Assembly: GCF_036327775.1 (NCBI RefSeq)
Contig: NZ_CP109598.1
Location: 1,302,001 to 1,366,000, forward strand
DNA from: Streptomyces sp. NBC_01498
GTDB taxonomy: Bacteria; Actinomycetota; Actinomycetes; Streptomycetales; Streptomycetaceae
Direction of reading: 5' to 3'
DNA length: 64,000 nucleotides
Shown: positions 27,450 through 36,300 of the stretch, piece after piece
Position numbering within the stretch: the stretch's first letter is position 1
Layout: each line of letters opens with the position of its first letter
The notes under the pieces: generated by a model
What the model was told of the DNA's origin: nothing
Seen by the model: the letters and a program-made list of their open reading frames with translations, nothing else
Database searches by the model: none
Position numbers and translations under genes: made by a program

Positions 27450-28649
27450 CTAAGTGAAGACAGGAGAGCCCACGGGCAGGGCGCTCTCCAGAAGGGTCGA
27501 ATCGCCCATCTCGCTCAGCACGAGGGCGAGCGCGCCCAGTACCTCCGCGCGTCCGCCGAGGGCCCCGGGGAGCACCGAGAGCTGCCGGGCCGCGCTCGGG
27601 ATCGCGTACCGGGCGACGGACTCCCTGATGGGCGCGAGGACCAGCTCCCCGGCCTCCGCCAGGTCGCCGCCGAGCACCACCCGGCTGGGGTTGAGCAGGT
27701 TGCAGAGATTGGCGACGCCGCTGCCGATGTGGCGGCCGACGTCGGCGATCACCCGGCGGCAGCCCGGATCGCCCTCGCGGGCCAGCTGGACGACCCGCTC
27801 CATGGTCAGGTCGCGGCCGTGGCTGGAGCGGAGCAGCGGCAGGACGTAGCGGGCGGCCGTGAACGTCTCCATGCAGCCGCGGTTGCCGCAGCGGCAGACG
27901 GGGCCCGACTCGTCGAGCGTGATGTGGCCGATCTCGCCCGCCGTACCGCCCGGTCCCCGGTAGATCTGGCCGTCCATGACCAGACCGGCGCCGACACCGC
28001 TGGCGACCTTGATGTACGCGAGGTCCTTCACGCCCCGGCCGCTGCCCCAGACCAGTTCGCCGAGGGCGCCCAGATTGGCGTCGTTGTCCACGTACACCGG
28101 CACGCCGAGCCGGCCCGCCAGCTCCTCGCTGGGGTTGATCCCCGTCCAGCCCGGCAGTATCGAGGTGGAGCCGAGCGTGCCCGAGACGACGTCGATCGGG
28201 CCCGGCACCCCGAGGCCCACACCGATGACCTTCTGACGGCCGATGCCGGTGGCCTCGATGAGCCGCTCCACCAACTCCTCGGCCCGGCCGAAGCCGTAGG
28301 CCGACGAGGCGTCCACGTCCAGCGGTTCGGACTCCTCGGCGAGGACCTGGTGGGCCAGATTGCCCACGGCGACCCGCAGATGGGTGTGGCCGAAGTCGAC
28401 GCCGATGACGATGCCCGCGTCCCCGCTGAGCGAGACACTGCGGGCCCTGCGCCCGCCCGCCGAGGTGGGGGTCACCTCGACCGTGCCGCCCTCCCGCAGC
28501 TCGCGGACGATGTTGGAGACCGTGGCGGCCGACAGCCCGGTGCTCCGGGCGATCTCGGCCTGGGTGAGCGAACCCGCCATGCGTACGGCGCGGACGACGC
28601 GCTCCAGATTCGCCCGGTGCAGAGACGACTGCGACCCTGGGGTCTCCAC
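27450..28649 (-). CDS. rok7B7: ROK-family transcriptional regulator Rok7B7
   Basis: The 399-residue protein has an N-terminal winged helix-turn-helix (SLTQAEIARSTGLSAATVSN near residue 25) and a ROK sugar-kinase-like domain with GVDFGHTHLRVAVGNLAH and GVGLGVPGPID. The ROK zinc-binding signature CRCGNRGCMETF is intact and follows GHITLDESGP. The sequence agrees very closely with what I recall of S. coelicolor SCO6008 (Rok7B7), which controls the flanking xylFGH operon, carbon catabolite control and antibiotic production. The GTG at 28649 gives a protein starting VETPGSQSSLHRANLERVV as in that homologue. It is flanked by ngcG upstream and xylF downstream on the same strand. Confidence 0.93.
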   Translation of the reverse strand: METPGSQSSLHRANLERVVRAVRMAGSLTQAEIARSTGLSAATVSNIVRELREGGTVEVTPTSAGGRRARSVSLSGDAGIVIGVDFGHTHLRVAVGNLAHQVLAEESEPLDVDASSAYGFGRAEELVERLIEATGIGRQKVIGVGLGVPGPIDVVSGTLGSTSILPGWTGINPSEELAGRLGVPVYVDNDANLGALGELVWGSGRGVKDLAYIKVASGVGAGLVMDGQIYRGPGGTAGEIGHITLDESGPVCRCGNRGCMETFTAARYVLPLLRSSHGRDLTMERVVQLAREGDPGCRRVIADVGRHIGSGVANLCNLLNPSRVVLGGDLAEAGELVLAPIRESVARYAIPSAARQLSVLPGALGGRAEVLGALALVLSEMGDSTLLESALPVGSPVFT

Positions 28650-29150
28650 AACTGATCCACTCCTGCCCTTGGCGGACGGCACGACCACCGCCACCGGTCG
28701 GGGTCGCGCCTGTGAAACCCCGACGTATCTCCAACTTGTGAACTCTAAGCTCAGCCTTTCGGGCCGCTTCCCGTCAAGACCTTGAGCAGTGCCGGACCCC
28801 GATGAACACGGTACGTACGCATCTGACCTGCGATTCTTACCGTTTTGGCGAATTTCGACCGAGGCTGGTGGCGAAAATTGATCCCTCGGCTCGGGATGGA
28901 TACCGAACGAACCCTTCCGCATGAGGCCGGCGCCCGGTCCCGGGCCCGCTCCCGCAGCCGGTCGGGGGCCCTGTCGCGCGCGTGGTACCGGAGCGCGCGA
29001 ACCGCCCCCCGGCGGGCGGCCGGAGGGCGGTGCGGTGACGCGACGACGGAGGGGCGGAGGGTCCGGGGCCGGCGGTCCGGCCCGGGACGGAGGCTCGGGC
29101 CGGAGCCGTGGCCGACAGGGGGCGGCCCCGGGACCGGCGCTCGGGCCGGA
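28650..29150. promoter_or_regulatory. Gap between ngcG and rok7B7 with the rok7B7 promoter region
   Basis: The half near rok7B7 is AT-richer than its surroundings. It contains a direct repeat of TGGCGAA followed by T-rich sequence, at 28846 (TGGCGAATTT) and 28869 (TGGCGAAAAT), 23 bp apart, about two helical turns. TTGACG occurs on the minus strand near 28777. The half near ngcG (28920-29150) is very GC-rich with several short inverted repeats and no gene. Confidence 0.4.
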
Positions 29151-30074
29151 CTACTTGAGCGCTCCCGCCGTCAGGCCCGCGACGACCTGGCGCTGGAAGA
29201 TGATGTACGCGGCGAGCACCGGCAGCATCGCCATCACCAGTCCGGCGAACAGCCCCGAGTAGTCGCCCTTGTAGCCCTGGCTGACGGCCAGCTGCACCAG
29301 ACCCTGCGAGAGCACCTTCTTCTCCGGGTCGGTGTTGAGGACCGTGGGCAGCATGTACTGGTTCCACTGCCCGAGGAAGTTGAAGATCCCCACGCTGATC
29401 AGACCCGGCTTCGCCATCGGCAGCATGATCTGGAAGAAGGTCCTCGTGTGCGAGGCGCCGTCGATGATCGCCGCCTCCGCCACGGACGTCGGCAGCGTCC
29501 TGAAGAAGGACGACAGGAAGAACACCGTGAACGGCAGCGAGTAGGCGATGTAGACCAGGATCAGCCCGTGCGTGGTGTTCAGCAGCCCCATGTTGTTCAT
29601 GACGAAGAACAGCGGGACCAGCGCCAGGATGATCGGGAAGCTCATCCCCCCGATGAAGAGGAAGTAGATGAACCGGTTCCCGGGGAAGTCGAAGCGCGCC
29701 AGCACGTACGCGGCCATCGAGCCGAGCACCAGCGTGCCGATCAGCGAGCCGCCCACCACCAGAAGAGTGTTCAGGAAGTAGTCGCTCATGTGCGCCTGGG
29801 TCCAGGCCCGCGACCAGTTCTCGAAGTGGAGCCGGTCCGGCAGCGCCCACGGCGAGCTGAGGATGGAGTCGTCGTCCTTGAAGGAGGACATCACCGCCCA
29901 CAGCAGCGGCAGCACGACCAGCAGCGCCCAGATGACCAGCACACCGTGCGAGAACACATTGAGGACGGTGCCCTCACGCCGGTCCTTCTCCGGCGGCGCC
30001 GCCACCTCCGTCACCGGCGGCCGGTCCTGCGGCTCCCCGGGCAGCGCGGCCGGAGGCGTGTCAGTGGTCTTCAT
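29151..30074 (-). CDS. ngcG: Chitobiose/N-acetylglucosamine ABC transporter permease NgcG
   Basis: The 307-residue CUT1-type permease has six predicted transmembrane segments beginning VFSHGVLVIWALLVVLPLLW, and the EAA loop EAAIIDGASHTRTFFQIMLPMAKPGL (read as 26 residues near position 205; key residues E-A-A, D-G-A and the L-P turn) that contacts the ATPase. The start ATG at 30074 shares one base with the stop of ngcF (TGATG), so translation is coupled. No ATPase gene is in the operon; in Streptomyces such importers use the shared ATPase MsiK encoded elsewhere. The name comes from its place next to rok7B7, as in S. coelicolor. Confidence 0.88.
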   Translation of the reverse strand: MKTTDTPPAALPGEPQDRPPVTEVAAPPEKDRREGTVLNVFSHGVLVIWALLVVLPLLWAVMSSFKDDDSILSSPWALPDRLHFENWSRAWTQAHMSDYFLNTLLVVGGSLIGTLVLGSMAAYVLARFDFPGNRFIYFLFIGGMSFPIILALVPLFFVMNNMGLLNTTHGLILVYIAYSLPFTVFFLSSFFRTLPTSVAEAAIIDGASHTRTFFQIMLPMAKPGLISVGIFNFLGQWNQYMLPTVLNTDPEKKVLSQGLVQLAVSQGYKGDYSGLFAGLVMAMLPVLAAYIIFQRQVVAGLTAGALK

Positions 30075-31003
30075 CAGAACTCCAGCCGCTCGCGCCGGCC
30101 CAGCTTCGTCACGACTGCCGCGAAGGACAGCGTCACCACCAGCAGGGCGACACCGATCGTTGTGGCATAACCGGCCTGCGCGTCCCGGAAGGCCGTTTGG
30201 TAGACGTACAGCGGCAGCACCGTGGTCGAGTAGTCCGGTCCGCCGCCGCCCGGTCCGATGGTCATGATCTGCACGACCGCGAACGCCTCGGCACCCAGCG
30301 CCAGGATGCCCATGTAGATCCAGCCCGCCTGCACGGTGTCCCAGAGCAGCGGCAGCGTGATCCGGAAGAAGGTGGTGAACCGGTCCGCGCCGTCCAGCAG
30401 CGCCGCCTCGTAGTAGTCCTTCGGAATGGACGCCATTCCGGCGGAGAAGAGCACGACGAAGAAACCGACCGTGCTCCAGATCAGCACCGCCATCACACAC
30501 CAGAGCGCGAGATCCGGATCACCCAGCCAGAGCGGCTGGACGTCGCCCAGACCCACCGCGGAGAGCGCCGCGTTGATGGCGCCGCTCTCCGGGTTGTACG
30601 CGAACTGGAAAAGCAGCGCGACGATCGCGATGGAAAGCACCTGCGGGAAGAAATAGGCGATCTTGTAGAAGGACGAACCGCGGACCCCTCTGATCGCCGC
30701 GCCTTTCCGCTGCCGCCCGCCGACATTGATCATGAAGGCGAGGAACAGCGCCAGGCCGAGCGTCACCAGCGGCAGCAGCAGCACGAAGATCAGGCTGTGC
30801 TGCAAGGACTTCCAGAAGACGTCGTCCTGAAACATCTTCGTGTAGTTGTCGAAGCCCACCATCGTGAAATCGGAACTCAGCCCCGTCCAGTCCGTGAACG
30901 AGTAGTAGATGGACTGGATGAACGGCCAGATGACAAAGACCGCGTACAACACCAGAGGGGCGACAAGAAACCCCACAATGAACCGGTATTTACCGTGCTG
31001 CAT
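30074..31003 (-). CDS. ngcF: Chitobiose/N-acetylglucosamine ABC transporter permease NgcF
   Basis: The 309-residue permease begins MQHGKYRFIVGFLVAPLVLYAVFVIWPF, typical of the first of two CUT1 permeases, with six membrane helices, and carries the EAA loop as YEAALLDGADRFTTFFRITL. It forms the heterodimeric channel with NgcG. The first membrane-spanning segment is followed by an extracytoplasmic part with YYSFTDWTGL, the common SFTDW motif of the group. ATG at 31003 lies 48 bp after ngcE. Identity as NgcF rests on synteny with SCO6006 from memory. Confidence 0.88.
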   Translation of the reverse strand: MQHGKYRFIVGFLVAPLVLYAVFVIWPFIQSIYYSFTDWTGLSSDFTMVGFDNYTKMFQDDVFWKSLQHSLIFVLLLPLVTLGLALFLAFMINVGGRQRKGAAIRGVRGSSFYKIAYFFPQVLSIAIVALLFQFAYNPESGAINAALSAVGLGDVQPLWLGDPDLALWCVMAVLIWSTVGFFVVLFSAGMASIPKDYYEAALLDGADRFTTFFRITLPLLWDTVQAGWIYMGILALGAEAFAVVQIMTIGPGGGGPDYSTTVLPLYVYQTAFRDAQAGYATTIGVALLVVTLSFAAVVTKLGRRERLEF

Positions 31004-31051
31004 GGATCCGACCCCGATCTGTGCGCGGATGCCGCCGCTGGTGACGCCTGC

Positions 31052-32500
31052 TCACTGGTGCTTGTAGTGCTTGACGGACTGGTCCTTCGCGGCGGCATCC
31101 GCGAAACCCTGGATCTTCTTGATGGTCTCCGCGGGGGTGGCGCGCCCGGCCATCATCTCGCCGAGACCGGCGACACCGATCTGCTCCTTCTGGAGCTTGA
31201 CGTACCAGTCCTGGAGACGCGGGTTGACGACGTTCGTCCCCGCCTTCTCCAGCGCGCCGACGGCGGACGTGAGGCCGGGGGTCAGCTCGATGCCGTCCGT
31301 GCCGCCGTTGTAGGCGGTCAGCGACTTCACCTGCGAGGTGAAGTTCTTGGACGACTCCTCGCTGAGCATGATGCGCAGCAACTCCATGCCACCCTGGGGG
31401 TTCTTGGCCTTCTGCGGCACGATGAAGGGCTCACCGCCGGACGCCCAGAGGGTACCGAAGGGCATCTTGTCGGAGGCGTCCATGCCGGACGGCGCGCCGA
31501 CGGCGAGGTTGAAGTCGGCCGGCATGGTGTTGGCCGCCTCGTTCTCCACCCAGGAGCCGTTCGGGATGAAGAGGGCCTTGCCCTTGGTCCAGGCGGTCTG
31601 CGACTGGATGTGGTCGAGGCCGGGGGTGCCCTGAAGGATGTAGCCCTTCTTGAACAGCTCGTAGTACGCCTCGAAGGCCGTCTTGACGGCCGGGTCCTTC
31701 CAGGCGTTCGGCTCCAGGTTGTCGATCTTGTCGAGGACCTCGGTGCCGCCGATCTTGGCGATGAAGGGGTAGAGCGAGAACGGGATGTAGTACGGGTGCT
31801 TGCCCGCGTACGTCCAGCCCGCGATGCCCTTCTTCTTCGCCTTGGCGCAGAGCGCCAGCATGTCGTCCCAGGTCTCGGGGTAGGCCGCGTCGAGGTTCTC
31901 CAGCGCCTTCTGCGAGTACCAGACGCCGTAGACCGTGTACGCGTAGTACATGATCCAGACGGGGTCGCCGTCGAACTGGCCCATCTCCACGATGCCTGGG
32001 CGCAGGGTGTCGCGGACCTTCTTCGCCGGGTCGTCGTAGGACGGGGCGTCCATCAGGGCGGTGAGGTCGGTGAGCTGCTTCTTGCCCACCAGGACGCCCA
32101 TGTCCATCTGTTCGGCGCCCGAGTTGTCGATCAGGTCCGGCGGGGTGCCGCCGTTGAACCTCGGCTGGAGGGTGGACTGGATCTTCTCGGTCGCCGCGTG
32201 CTTGACCTTCGGCGCCTTCGGGAAGGCCTTGTTGTACCGCTTCTCCGCGTCGATGGCGTACTGCTCGCCGAAGCCGCCGTTGAAGATGACGACATCGAGC
32301 GCCGCCGTCTCGTTGGCTCCGAGGGGGTTCTTCGCCGAGGTCTTGCCCTTCTCGACCTTCTCGTCGTTGTCACTGCCGCTGCTCGCGCAGGACGCCAGGA
32401 AACCCATGGTCGGCACGGTGATCAGGCCGACGGCGGCCGAGCGCTTGATCAGATCACGACGGTCCAGGCCCTCGTTGCTGTGAGCGGAGGTGGTTCCCAT
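31052..32500 (-). CDS. ngcE: Chitobiose/N-acetylglucosamine-binding lipoprotein NgcE (Tat-type signal)
   Basis: The 482-residue extracellular solute-binding protein has an N-terminal twin-arginine motif (RRDLIKR at residues 14-20) followed by a hydrophobic stretch and the lipobox LASC with Cys at residue 38, so it should be exported folded by Tat and then lipidated. The mature domain is a cluster-1 sugar-binding protein with QPRFNGGTPPDLI, YAYTVYGVWYSQKAL, PETWDDMLALCAKAK and FIPNGSWVENEA. S. coelicolor NgcE binds N,N'-diacetylchitobiose. ATG at 32500 has GAGGA at 8 nt. The gene has a very long upstream region with a DasR-type site at 33008-33023. Confidence 0.88.
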   Translation of the reverse strand: MGTTSAHSNEGLDRRDLIKRSAAVGLITVPTMGFLASCASSGSDNDEKVEKGKTSAKNPLGANETAALDVVIFNGGFGEQYAIDAEKRYNKAFPKAPKVKHAATEKIQSTLQPRFNGGTPPDLIDNSGAEQMDMGVLVGKKQLTDLTALMDAPSYDDPAKKVRDTLRPGIVEMGQFDGDPVWIMYYAYTVYGVWYSQKALENLDAAYPETWDDMLALCAKAKKKGIAGWTYAGKHPYYIPFSLYPFIAKIGGTEVLDKIDNLEPNAWKDPAVKTAFEAYYELFKKGYILQGTPGLDHIQSQTAWTKGKALFIPNGSWVENEAANTMPADFNLAVGAPSGMDASDKMPFGTLWASGGEPFIVPQKAKNPQGGMELLRIMLSEESSKNFTSQVKSLTAYNGGTDGIELTPGLTSAVGALEKAGTNVVNPRLQDWYVKLQKEQIGVAGLGEMMAGRATPAETIKKIQGFADAAAKDQSVKHYKHQ

Positions 32501-32639
32501 GCTCAAGTCCTCGCCTTCTCCAGGACTCAGGCGGTGTACCGGTCCCCGTCCTTCTCGCCTGAGGCAGAAGGGCCCCGCCACCGCGGTCGAATGAAGCTGG
32601 GTCGTGCAGGAGTGTGGTGCTGCTTTTCTGTCCGTTGTG

Positions 32640-32835
32640 CGGTTGAACGTCGTGCCTTTGTGTCTTTGCGCCTTGTGTCTTTGAGTCCTTGTACGTGGTG
32701 CCTTTGTACGTGGTGCCGTTGGCGCGATTGTCCGTCGAGCGGTTCCAGGTGTGCCGTTCCGCGTGGTGCTGTGCTACGTGATGCGGTGGTGCGTGATGCG
32801 GTGGTGCGTGATGCGGTGCTGCGTGACGCCCGAGG
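32640..32835. repeat. Simple tandem repeats in the long leader region of ngcE
   Basis: At 32778-32822 the 15-mer GTGATGCGGTGGTGC occurs three times (the last with one change), with a partial fourth copy. At about 32651-32725 a T-rich stretch repeats GTGCCTTTGT and TACGTGGTGCC. The rest of the 32501-33364 gap is unusually AT-rich for this genome and holds two regulatory candidates; no gene is supported. Confidence 0.65.
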
Positions 32836-33007
32836 TGTGCGGCGCGAGTGTCGATCGGCGTATTGAACGGTGCGGGAAGTGGGAACCGCGCGGTGCGGCG
32901 GGAACGGCCCGAAGTCGGTGGCGTCGAGGTGCGTCGCGACGTCGCGGCACCCAACCGCCCTCCGTCTCCCGGTCCTTCACCGTGCGAAACCCGGCGGGGC
33001 GGACGCG

Positions 33008-33040
33008 ACAGGTATAGTCCACTTCACGTCGACTGAGCAA
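33008..33040 (-). promoter_or_regulatory. Candidate DasR-responsive element overlapping an ngcE promoter
   Basis: ACAGGTATAGTCCACT at 33008-33023 agrees at 13 of 16 positions with the dre palindrome ACTGGTCTAGACCACT bound by DasR, the GlcNAc-responsive repressor of Streptomyces. On the minus strand TTGCTC (33035-33040) and TATACC (33011-33016), 18 bp apart, make a plausible -35/-10 pair with the dre over the -10. Transcription would run toward ngcE, leaving a leader of about 500 nt. Confidence 0.55.
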
Positions 33041-33322
33041 GATCGAAAGCAGGTTTGGGCGGGAGTCTTTCCCGAGTTGAGACCTCGGACGAGTTTCGGG
33101 AACCCACGCGACATCCGTGCGGTTCGCTCCGCCTTATCCGGATCGCGCACGCCGCGATATCCGGCCCGCTCGCGCGCCCACGCCGTACCCGGTTGTCGGG
33201 ATATTCGGCGAAACATGGGTGACACGCGTACGACACCATGGCCAGTTCCCGCCATCTCACTTCGGCAACACCCTTGACACCTTGCCTCTCTTGTACCACT
33301 ACTTAACCGGCGCATGACTTTT

Positions 33323-33334
33323 GACAACGTTGTC
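33323..33334 (+). promoter_or_regulatory. Palindromic operator upstream of the GH92 gene
   Basis: GACAACGTTGTC is a perfect 12-bp palindrome with central CG, the general shape of LacI-family operators in actinobacteria. It lies 31 bp before the GH92 start, between TTGACA at 33274-33279 and the ribosome site, so it is well placed for repression. Confidence 0.5.
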
Positions 33335-33364
33335 CATCATGCTTCCGCAGGAGGAAGGCTCGGG

Positions 33365-36300
33365 ATGCAGCGCACACCAAGACCCCGGCTCGCACGGGGC
33401 CGGCACGCCGCCCTCGCGGCCGTCGCGTCACTGCTGGTCGTCACCGCACCATCGGCGGCCGTGGCACAGCCCGCCAAGGCCGGCGCCCCCGAGGACGCGT
33501 TCACGTCCTCCTTCGAAGAGGGCGATGTCCAGCCGAACTGGCGCAATACGGTTGATACGGGAGCGGACGGGACCAAGCGCTCCTCGGGCGTGAACGGCGA
33601 GTTCGGCGCCGGCATCCCCGGCAATGTCACCGACCATGTCGTGGAGCTGCGGGCCAGCGACGAGAACAGTGACGGCGGTGAGGGCAAGGAGAACCTGGTC
33701 GACATCCAGTCGAGCACCAAGTGGCTGGCCTTCGAGCCGACCGCCTGGATCGAGTTCGACCTGGACGAGCCGGTCAAGGTCCTCACCTACGCGCTCACGT
33801 CGGCGAACGACCACGCCGAGCGCGACCCGAAGGACTGGACGCTCCAGGGTTCGGCGGACGGCAAGGACTGGAAGACCCTCGACACCCGGTCGGGCGAGAC
33901 CTTCGCCCAGCGGTTCCAGACCAAATCGTACGACTTCGACAACTCGACGGCGTACGCGCACTACCGGCTGGACATCTCCAGGAACAACGGCGGGAGCGAC
34001 GCCACCCAGCTCGCCGACGTCCAGTTCTCCGACGGCGACACCAGCACCCCGCCGCCGGCCGACATGCGCAGCCAGATCGACAGCGGCCCCGGCGGCTCCC
34101 CCACGGCCAAGTCCAACGCGGGCTTCACCGGCAAGCGGGCGCTGGAGTACGCCGGTTCGCACCAGCCCGACGGCCGGGCCTACTCGTACAACAAGGTCTT
34201 CGACGTCGACACCGTCGTACGCCCGAACACCGAGTTGTCGTACCGGATCTATCCGTCCATGCCGGAAACCGATCTCAACTACCCGGCCACCAACGTCTCG
34301 GTGGACCTCGCCTTCACCGACGGCACGTATCTGAGCGAGCTGAAGGCCGTCGACACGCACGGCGGCGCGATGAGCCCCCAGGGCCAGGGCGCGGCCAAGC
34401 GGCTGTACGTCAACCAGTGGAACGCGGTCGCCTCGGGGATCGGTTCGGTCGCCGCCGGAAAGACGGTGGACCGGATACTCGTGGCGTACGACTCGCCGAA
34501 GGGCCCGGCGAAGTTCCAGGGCTGGGTGGACGACATCACCCTGGCGGTGAAGGCGCCCGCGAAGCGTCTCGCGCATCTGTCGGACTACGCGTCCACCACG
34601 CGCGGCACCAACTCCAGCGGCTCCTTCTCGCGCGGCAACACCTTCCCCGCCACGGCCGTCCCGCACGGCTTCAACTTCTGGACCCCGGTGACCGACGCGG
34701 GCTCCACGAGCTGGCTGTACGAGTACGCGCGCGGCAACAACAGCGACAACCTCCCCACCCTGGAGGCGCTGTCCGCGAGCCACGAGCCGAGCCCCTGGAT
34801 GGGCGACCGGCAGACCTTCCAGCTGATGCCGTCGACCGTGAGCGGCACACCGGACGCCGCGCGTTCGGCGCGCGCGCTGCCGTTCCGCCACGAGAACGAG
34901 ATCGCCCGGCCGCACTACTACGGCGTGACGTTCGAGAACGGCCTCAAGGCGGAAATCACCCCGACGGATCACGCGGCGGCGATGCGCTTCACCTATCCGG
35001 GCGATGACGCGAGCGTGCTGCTCGACAACATCACCAACGCGGGCGGGCTGACGGTCGACGCGGCGAACCGGTCCTTCACCGGTTACTCCGACGTGCGCAG
35101 CGGTCTGTCGACGGGCGCCACCCGGATGTTCGTGTACGGCGTCTTCGACGCGCCGGTCACCGACAGCGGCAAACTGCCGGGCGGTGGCGGCAAGGACGTC
35201 ACCGGCTTCCTGCGCTTCGACGCGGGCCAGGACCGTACCGTCAACCTGCGGATCGCGACCTCGCTGATCGGCGTCGACCAGGCGAAGAAGAACCTGGCGG
35301 ACGAACTGCCCGCCGACCTCGGCTTCGAACGGGTCCAGAAGAAGGCGCAGCGGGCCTGGGACGACGTCCTCGGCACGGTGGAGGTCGAGGGCGCGACGCG
35401 GGACCAGCTCACGACGCTCTACTCCAGCCTCTACCGGCTCTACCTGTATCCCAACTCCGGTTTCGAGAACACGGGTACGGCGGCCAAGCCGCGGCAGCAG
35501 TACGCGAGCCCGTTCGTCCCGAAGATGGGCACGGACTCCCCCACCCACACCGGCGCGAAGATCGTCACGGGTGAGGTGTACGTCAACAACGGCTTCTGGG
35601 ACACCTATCGCACGACCTGGCCCGCGTACTCGTTCCTGTCGCCGAAGCAGGCCGGGAAGATGGTGGACGGCTTCGTGCAGCAGTACAAGGACGGCGGCTG
35701 GATCTCCCGCTGGTCCTCCCCCGGCTACGCGGACCTGATGACCGGCACCAGTTCGGACGTGGCCTTCGCGGACGCGTACGTGAAGGGTGTGGACTTCGAC
35801 GCGAAGGCGGCGTACGAGGCGGCGCTGAAGAACGCGACGGTGAAGCCGCCGAGTTCGGGTGTGGGCCGCAAGGGCATGGAGACGTCGCCGTTCCTCGGCT
35901 ACGCCTCCACGGAGACCCACGAGGGCCTGTCCTGGTCCCTGGAGGGCTACCTCAACGACTACGGCATCGCGAAGATGGGCGAGAAGCTCTACGCGGAGAC
36001 CGGCAAGAAGCGGTACCAGGAGGAGTCCGCGTACTTCCTCAACCGCGCCCGGAGCTATGTCTCGCTCTTCGACACGGAGGCCGGCTTCTTCCAGGGCCGT
36101 GACCTCAAGGGCGACTGGCGCGTCCCGAGCGGCGACTTCGACCCGCGGGTGTGGGGCTACGACTACACCGAGACCAACGGCTGGGGTTACGCCTTCACCG
36201 CCGCGCAGGACTCGCGGGGCCTGGCCAACCTGTACGGCGGTCGCGCCGGTCTCGGCGACAAGCTGGACGAGTACTTCGCGACGCCGGAGACCGCGTCGGC

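Noticed and set aside
32454..32954. A minus-strand frame with a His/Pro-rich repeat (HHAPPHHAPPHH)
   Set aside because: The repeat is explained by the 15-bp DNA tandem repeat, whose length keeps the frame. No ribosome site, and the frame overlaps the start of ngcE.
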